From positions 1 to 9,602 of the forward strand of contig JALWTJ010000011.1 in NCBI GenBank assembly GCA_027082895.1: DNA of 9,602 nt, in the 5' to 3' direction. Shown here one piece after another: positions 5,971-9,602 of this stretch. The first letter of the stretch is position 1, and every line of letters starts with the position of its first letter. The stretch is from Hyphomicrobiales bacterium. GTDB taxonomy: Bacteria; Pseudomonadota; Alphaproteobacteria; Rhizobiales; Devosiaceae. The notes under the pieces were generated by a model, which saw only the letters and a program-made list of their open reading frames with translations, was not told the origin of the DNA and did not search any database. The translations under genes and the position numbers were made by a program.

Positions 5971-6294
5971 ATGCCGATGCTCGATTCACCAAGTGATATC
6001 AAGGACCTGGAGGAAAAAGCGACCGACATTGCCACCCTTCTCAAAGCCATGGGAAATGAACGACGGCTGGTCATATTATGCCAGCTGGTGGCCCACAAGG
6101 AAATGTCGGTGGGGGCCATGGCCAAGGTCATCGGGCTGGGGCAGTCGGCCCTTTCCCAGCATCTGGCCAAGATGCGCGAAGAGGGAATCGTTTCCACCCG
6201 GCGCGAGGGGCAGACCATCTGGTACCGGATTTCGGACAACCGGGTCGAGGAACTGATGGAAAATCTGCACGGGCTGTTCTGCGCCCTGGAGTAG
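5971..6294 (+). CDS. bigR: ArsR-family persulfide-responsive repressor (BigR/SqrR-like)
   Basis: A 107-residue ArsR/SmtB winged-helix repressor. The recognition region is VGAMAKVIGLGQSALSQHLAKMREEGIVSTRREGQTIWYRI (about 47-87), with helix-turn-helix and beta-wing in the usual order. It has exactly two cysteines, Cys37 (VILCQLV) and Cys104 (GLFCALE). Their 67-residue spacing nearly equals that of the sensing pair in BigR and SqrR, which form an intramolecular polysulfide link on exposure to reactive sulfur and then leave the DNA. ArsR-type metal ligands (ELCVCDL) are absent from the recognition helix, which argues against metal sensing. Start: ATG at 5971; the ATG at 5977 is equally possible, being better spaced from GAGA. 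It is divergent from the Blh-like gene, shares the operator at 5926-5949, and ends 2 bp from the convergent MATE gene. Confidence 0.9.
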   Translation: MPMLDSPSDIKDLEEKATDIATLLKAMGNERRLVILCQLVAHKEMSVGAMAKVIGLGQSALSQHLAKMREEGIVSTRREGQTIWYRISDNRVEELMENLHGLFCALE

Positions 6295-6296
6295 AA

Positions 6297-7748
6297 TCAG
6301 CCTGCACCGGTCAGACCAAGCCTGTCCCGCCATATGAACCGCATGGTCAGAATAATGGCAACAAAGGCCAGCCCTGCGGCCAGTCCCAGCCAGATGCCCA
6401 CGCCACGCCAGCCGAGCACAAAGCCGCACAGCCAGGCCGTTCCCATGCCGAACACCCAGTATCCGGCAAAGGCGACCAGCATCGGCACCCGCGTATCGGA
6501 AAGCCCGCGCAGGGCGGCAACCATGATCGCCTGGGCCCCGTCCACCAGCTGGAAGGCAGCCGCTACACCCAGATAAGAAGCGGCAAGGGCCAGAGTGCGG
6601 GTATTGGCCGGATCGCCTGCATCCAGATAAAAGGCCACCAGCCGTTGGGGAAAGAACAGGAACAGGGCGGCGGCCACCAGCATGAAGCCCATGCCCACGA
6701 CCATGGAGACCCAGCCAGCGCGCCCGATACCCGCCCGGTCCCCGGCACCGAAGGCCAGACCGACCCGGACGGTGGTGGCCTGGGACAATCCAAGGGGAAT
6801 CATGAAGGAGATGGACGCACATTGCAGCGCCACCGCATGGGCAGCAAGTTCGGCACGTCCCAGCATTCCCATGAGGATGGAGGCGGCACCGAACAGGCCC
6901 ACTTCGGACAGGATGGTCAGGCTGATCGGGGTACCGATCCTGAGCACCTGCATCAGGCGGGTCCAGTCGGGCTTGTAGAGACGAGCCAGAACGTGATAGC
7001 GGCGGTAACGCCGGTGAAACAGCACATAGCCGAGCAGGGTCAGGAACATCACCATGTGAACGATGCTGGTGGATATTCCCGCCCCGGCCAGTTCCAGGCG
7101 CGGCAGGCCGAAATTGCCGAACATGAGGGCATAATTGCCCAGGGCATTGACGAAGATGCCCAGAACCGTCACCCACAGGACCACCGTCGTGTCCCCGCGC
7201 GCCGACAGGAGGGCGCGCATTACCACCAGTCCCAGACCGGGAAAGACCATCCATTTGGCGGTGGACAGGTAGGTGGCTGCCAGATCGCTCACCACCGGAT
7301 CCTGTCCCAGAGCCCTGAAGGCAATGGGAAAGCGCGCTACCAGCGGCGTGACCAGGATGGTGAACAGGGCGGCGGCCCACAGGCCCTGCCGGACAATGCG
7401 GCGCACTTCCTTTCCCCTGCGGGCCCCGATGGCCTGGGCAATCAGGGGGGACGTGGCCGAAACAAGACCCAGCCCGCCCAGAAACAGGGTAAAGAACAGG
7501 GAATTGGCCAGGGAGCCGGCCGCTATGTGGTCCGGCCCCAGCCAGCCCATCATGATCACGTCGGTGGCATTGAGGGAAATGCTGGCAAGCTGGGCAACGA
7601 CGAGGGGCCATGCCAGTTTCACGGTAGCAAGGAATTCGTCCCGCCAGGGACGGGAGGCGGCCGGGGGCACGGATTCGGTGGGGAGCGGGGACTCCGGAGC
7701 GGTGGCGGACATATCGGAAGTGGGGGATTTGTCACGGGGTGCAGGCAT
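6297..7748 (-). CDS. MATE-family multidrug/sodium (or proton) antiporter, NorM-like
   Basis: An inner-membrane efflux transporter, 483 residues from this start, about the usual 450-480 for NorM-type MATE proteins. Twelve hydrophobic segments fall into two repeats of six, joined by the basic loop RRYRRYHVLARLYK. Three acidic residues that couple ion flow in NorM appear conserved: Asp63 (NATDVIMMGWLG), Glu282 (LTILSEVGLFG) and Asp403 (QLVDGAQAIMVAALRG). The start is uncertain: ATG at 7748 has a weak GGAA 7 nt upstream, ATG at 7751 is adjacent, and ATG at 7799 would give 500 residues but has no ribosome-binding site. The first 30 or so residues are Pro/Ser/Thr-rich and cytoplasmic. It lies downstream of the infC terminator and convergent with the bigR-like gene, so it is probably its own unit. 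Substrate unknown; a link to sulfur stress is not supported. Confidence 0.9.
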   Translation of the reverse strand: MPAPRDKSPTSDMSATAPESPLPTESVPPAASRPWRDEFLATVKLAWPLVVAQLASISLNATDVIMMGWLGPDHIAAGSLANSLFFTLFLGGLGLVSATSPLIAQAIGARRGKEVRRIVRQGLWAAALFTILVTPLVARFPIAFRALGQDPVVSDLAATYLSTAKWMVFPGLGLVVMRALLSARGDTTVVLWVTVLGIFVNALGNYALMFGNFGLPRLELAGAGISTSIVHMVMFLTLLGYVLFHRRYRRYHVLARLYKPDWTRLMQVLRIGTPISLTILSEVGLFGAASILMGMLGRAELAAHAVALQCASISFMIPLGLSQATTVRVGLAFGAGDRAGIGRAGWVSMVVGMGFMLVAAALFLFFPQRLVAFYLDAGDPANTRTLALAASYLGVAAAFQLVDGAQAIMVAALRGLSDTRVPMLVAFAGYWVFGMGTAWLCGFVLGWRGVGIWLGLAAGLAFVAIILTMRFIWRDRLGLTGAG

Positions 7749-7835
7749 CATATCGTTCCAGTTGGCGGCTGGAGATGCGCGCTGCCCCCAACGACACATG
7801 GTCGCCGGCGGCCCGCTTGAGCGCCCCAGATCAGG

Positions 7836-7873
7836 CAGGCGCCAGAATTTGACGAGAACAGGCGCCTTGTCAA
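7836..7873 (-). promoter_or_regulatory. Candidate promoter of the MATE gene with two direct repeats
   Basis: A perfect TTGACA -35 (7868-7873) follows directly after the infC terminator T-run. With 17-nt spacing the -10 would be AAATTC (7845-7850), a poor match. Two copies of CAGGCGCC on the plus strand (7836-7843 and 7859-7866), 23 bp apart, flank the -10 position. They could be operator half-sites for an unidentified regulator; each contains the palindrome GGCGCC. Such 8-mers can also recur by chance in GC-rich DNA. Confidence 0.45.
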
Positions 7874-7874
7874 C

Positions 7875-7908
7875 AAAAAACCGGCACCCCCGATCCGGGA
7901 GGTGCCGG
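7875..7908 (-). terminator. Rho-independent terminator of infC
   Basis: In the infC transcript CCGGCACC (7901-7908) pairs with GGTGCCGG (7881-7888). Three more inner pairs (T-G, C-G, C-G) give an 11-bp stem with a 6-nt loop. A run of six T (7875-7880) follows immediately. This is a strong canonical terminator 25 bp after the infC stop and makes infC a single-gene unit. Confidence 0.9.
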
Positions 7909-7933
7909 CCATGAACATTGGAGGAAACCGGGC

Positions 7934-8473
7934 CTACTTGGCCGGGGCAATCACCATGACCATCTGGCGTCCTTCAACCTTGGGAAGGGCCTCGACCTTG
8001 GCAATATCTCCCATCTGGTCGCGCACCTTGTTCAGCAGCTGCAGACCCAGTTCCTGATGGGCCATTTCACGACCACGGAAACGCATGGTCACCTTGACCT
8101 TGTCCCCTTCGGACAGGAATTTTTCAACGGCACGCATCTTCACGTCATAATCGTGGGTGTCGATGTTGGGGCGCAGCTTGATTTCCTTGACGTCGATCGT
8201 CTTCTGGCGCTTGCGCGCATCGGCGGCCTTCTTCTGCGCCTGATACTTGTATTTTCCCAGGTCCAGGATCTTGCATACGGGCGGACGGGCATTTGGCGAA
8301 ATGGCGACCAGATCCAGCCCGGCCTCCGCGGCCATCTCCCGGGCTACATGGGTGGGTGTGGGGCCGAGGTGATTTCCCTCGGCATCGATCAACTGAACTT
8401 CGGGTTCAGTGATATCATCGTTGGCGGGCGGCCCTTTTCGCTGGGGCGCCACTTGTCTCATGGGGCGGCGAAT
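7934..8473 (-). CDS. infC: Translation initiation factor IF-3, probable AUU start
   Basis: IF-3 binds the 30S subunit, checks the start codon and initiator tRNA, and prevents premature 70S joining. From ATT at 8473 the protein has 179 residues. The N-terminal domain contains ITEPEVQLIDAEGNHLG and the C-terminal domain VCKILDLGKYKYQAQKK, IKLRPNIDTHDYDVKMR and MRFRGREMAHQELG, all typical of IF-3. The first in-frame ATG is at 8461, but AAGGA lies 21 nt before it; the same AAGGA is 9 nt before ATT at 8473, the ideal spacing. E. coli infC also starts with AUU, which lets IF-3 repress its own translation, so the same control is likely here. From ATG the protein would have 175 residues. It is alone between its promoter (8522-8550) and terminator (7875-7908), separated from rpmI-rplT. 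Confidence 0.96.
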   Translation of the reverse strand: MRRPMRQVAPQRKGPPANDDITEPEVQLIDAEGNHLGPTPTHVAREMAAEAGLDLVAISPNARPPVCKILDLGKYKYQAQKKAADARKRQKTIDVKEIKLRPNIDTHDYDVKMRAVEKFLSEGDKVKVTMRFRGREMAHQELGLQLLNKVRDQMGDIAKVEALPKVEGRQMVMVIAPAK

Positions 8474-8521
8474 GTTGTTTGATCCTTTATTCGGTTGTCA
8501 CAATGGTTTATCTGCGATGTT

Positions 8522-8550
8522 AAAATCGTGTTTCGCGATGCCAAAGTCAA
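8522..8550 (-). promoter_or_regulatory. Probable infC promoter
   Basis: On the minus strand TTGACT (8545-8550) is followed after 17 nt by GATTTT (8522-8527), a weak -10 within an AT-rich patch. Transcription would begin near 8515, leaving a leader of about 40 nt before the ATT start of infC. The -35 box is good and the -10 box is doubtful. Confidence 0.5.
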
Positions 8551-8641
8551 CACAAAATGGGGGCTGATGCCACCAATCGTACCGTTTTGGCTGCCGGCGT
8601 TGCCCGATTGCACGGGTGTGAATCAATCCGGGGAGCCACTG

Positions 8642-9418
8642 ATGGGCCACAATGATGCATTCTTGAACGTGGGCACGGGACAGAATTGCCGCAGGATCGC
8701 CTGGCAACAGGAAAGGGGGGGTCAGCCCGGCCTGTTTTGGCTGGGGGGGTTCAAGTCCGACATGTCGGGCACCAAGGCACAGGCGCTGGCGGAAATGGCC
8801 GGACGGATGGGACTGGGCATTACCCGCTTCGACTATTCGGGCCATGGCCGTTCCGAGGGGGATGTGGTCAAAGGACGCATCAGCGACTGGCTGGAAGAAT
8901 CCGAGGCAGTTTTTGCCAACACGGATGGGCCGCAGATCCTTGTCGGCTCGTCCATGGGGGCCTGGCTGGCCCTGCTCCTGAACCAGCACGTGAACGCCAA
9001 AGGGCCCGGGCGGGTTGCGGGCCTGATCCTCATCGCGCCGGCCGTGGACATGACTCGCGACCTGATGGCGGCGCATTTTGACGAAAAGGACCGGCAGACC
9101 CTCAAGGATACCGGTCAGGTTGCCCTGCCCTCGGATTACGGGGATCCCTATATCATTACCGGGGCATTCCTTGCGGACGGGGAACGGCACCTGCTGTTGA
9201 ACGGGCCGATCCGGACCCATTGTCCGGTTATCATCCTGCAAGGGGGGCGGGACAAGGCGGTACCGGTCGCCCATGCGTTGAAACTGGTGCACCATCTGCT
9301 TGAAGACAAGGTGATGTTCACGCTGGTGCCGGACGCCGACCATTCCCTGAGCCGACCACAGGACCTTGATCTGCTGGCGGACAGCGTGAAACGGCTGGTT
9401 GCGGAAACTGCTGACTGA
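8642..9418 (+). CDS. Alpha/beta hydrolase, ABHD10-like (possible acyl-protein thioesterase or esterase)
   Basis: A 258-residue cytoplasmic alpha/beta hydrolase. The catalytic triad is visible: Ser104 in the nucleophile elbow GSSMG (102-106), Asp204 in GGRDKAVPV and His234 in DADHSLS. The early strand LFWLGGFKSDMSGTKA with RFDYSGHGRSEG resembles mitochondrial ABHD10, a depalmitoylase, whose triad spacing is about the same (near 97 and 30 residues; here 100 and 30). A close relationship is therefore plausible. The substrate is unknown; general esterase or thioesterase activity is the safe statement. The ATG at 8642 is chosen because GGGGAG lies 6 nt upstream and the conserved domain begins soon after; an in-frame TTG at 8495 would add 49 residues lying over the infC promoter. 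It is divergent from infC, with no clear promoter of its own. Confidence 0.88.
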   Translation: MGHNDAFLNVGTGQNCRRIAWQQERGGQPGLFWLGGFKSDMSGTKAQALAEMAGRMGLGITRFDYSGHGRSEGDVVKGRISDWLEESEAVFANTDGPQILVGSSMGAWLALLLNQHVNAKGPGRVAGLILIAPAVDMTRDLMAAHFDEKDRQTLKDTGQVALPSDYGDPYIITGAFLADGERHLLLNGPIRTHCPVIILQGGRDKAVPVAHALKLVHHLLEDKVMFTLVPDADHSLSRPQDLDLLADSVKRLVAETAD

Positions 9419-9602
9419 ACCGGGGTGCACAAGCCACGGGCAGGCCCTTCAGTCTGTCGCCAACAGGGGCGGGCTGGGACCTTTTGCCGCCTGCATCCGC
9501 TTGATTCGCGGGAACAAAAGTGATTTGCTGACGCCGCGGGGGCAGTAACATCGTCCCTCCCGCTGCCTGACCGTGTCGGGAGGCGGGAGCAGTTGAGGGA
9601 TA
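9419..9602. other. Non-coding tail after the hydrolase, with an inverted repeat
   Basis: No convincing gene is seen in these 184 bases. Near the right edge TCCCTC (9554-9559) and CTGC (9563-9566) can pair with GCAG (9589-9592) and GAGGGA (9595-9600), making an interrupted stem. An alternative 7-bp stem, CCTCCCG with CGGGAGG, is possible inside. It may be the 5' part of a structured RNA or a leader of a gene beyond the edge. No tRNA, SRP RNA or other known RNA was recognised. Confidence 0.3.

Noticed and set aside
4496..6294. The sulfur cassette as a recently acquired mobile element
   Set aside because: No transposase, integrase, terminal repeats or target duplication was seen, and composition matches the neighbours outside the AT-rich operator.
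6076..7611. 511-codon open frame on the minus strand overlapping the MATE gene in another frame
   Set aside because: Composition is Gly/Arg/Pro/Cys-rich with no hydrophobic pattern, while the other frame gives a clear 12-segment transporter.
6078..7820. 580-codon open frame on the plus strand
   Set aside because: It is antisense to the MATE gene and part of bigR. Its product is rich in Gly, His, Gln and Pro with no domain, typical of an antisense shadow in GC-rich DNA.
8495..8641. Upstream extension of the hydrolase from a TTG start
   Set aside because: The 49 extra residues are unconserved and lie over the infC promoter, and a good GGGGAG site precedes the ATG at 8642.
8498..9430. 310-codon open frame on the minus strand opposite the hydrolase
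   Set aside because: No recognisable motif; the plus strand carries a complete Ser-Asp-His hydrolase with a ribosome-binding site.

Overview
The window looks like chromosomal core DNA from a GC-rich (about 60% by eye) bacterium, most likely an alphaproteobacterium, possibly a Rhodospirillales-like one. This rests on protein style only: L20 with a C-terminal extension, the PheS/PheT motifs, and a BigR/SqrR-type persulfide sensor beside a Blh-type metallo-beta-lactamase protein. No phage, IS element, tRNA, rRNA or CRISPR array was seen.

Layout from left to right. On the minus strand, positions 1-4284 read right to left as rpmI (L35), rplT (L20), pheS, a DEDDh-type 3'-5' exonuclease and pheT. 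PheT runs off the left edge. The run starts from a well-formed sigma-70 promoter at 4383-4411. The exonuclease sits between pheS and pheT and overlaps pheT by ATGA. Positions 4496-6294 hold a sulfur-detoxification cassette: a single-domain rhodanese and a Blh/ETHE1-like persulfide dioxygenase on the minus strand, and a divergent bigR/sqrR-like ArsR repressor on the plus strand. A perfect 9-bp inverted repeat at 5926-5949 lies between the -35 and -10 boxes of the cassette promoter. Positions 6297-7748 (minus) encode a NorM-like MATE transporter whose stop lies 2 bp from the bigR stop. Then comes infC (minus) with its own promoter, a probable AUU start and a strong terminator. Last is a divergent plus-strand alpha/beta hydrolase (8642-9418) resembling ABHD10-type thioesterases. 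A 184-bp tail holds no recognisable gene but has an inverted repeat.

How it fits together: translation initiation factor IF3, L35, L20 and phenylalanyl-tRNA synthetase form one cluster (infC-rpmI-rplT-pheS-pheT) in many bacteria. Here that cluster is opened between infC and rpmI by about 3.6 kb of persulfide-response and efflux genes, and again between pheS and pheT by an exonuclease gene. Each piece appears to have gained its own start and stop signals. The sulfur cassette is a self-contained regulon: BigR would repress it, and reactive sulfur would release it through a Cys37-Cys104 polysulfide link. The Blh protein and the rhodanese would then oxidise or transfer persulfide sulfur.

I see no clearly new system. 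The most worthwhile leads are the structured pheS leader with mutually exclusive pairings, the non-canonical infC start, the exonuclease inside pheST, and the exact placement of the BigR operator.
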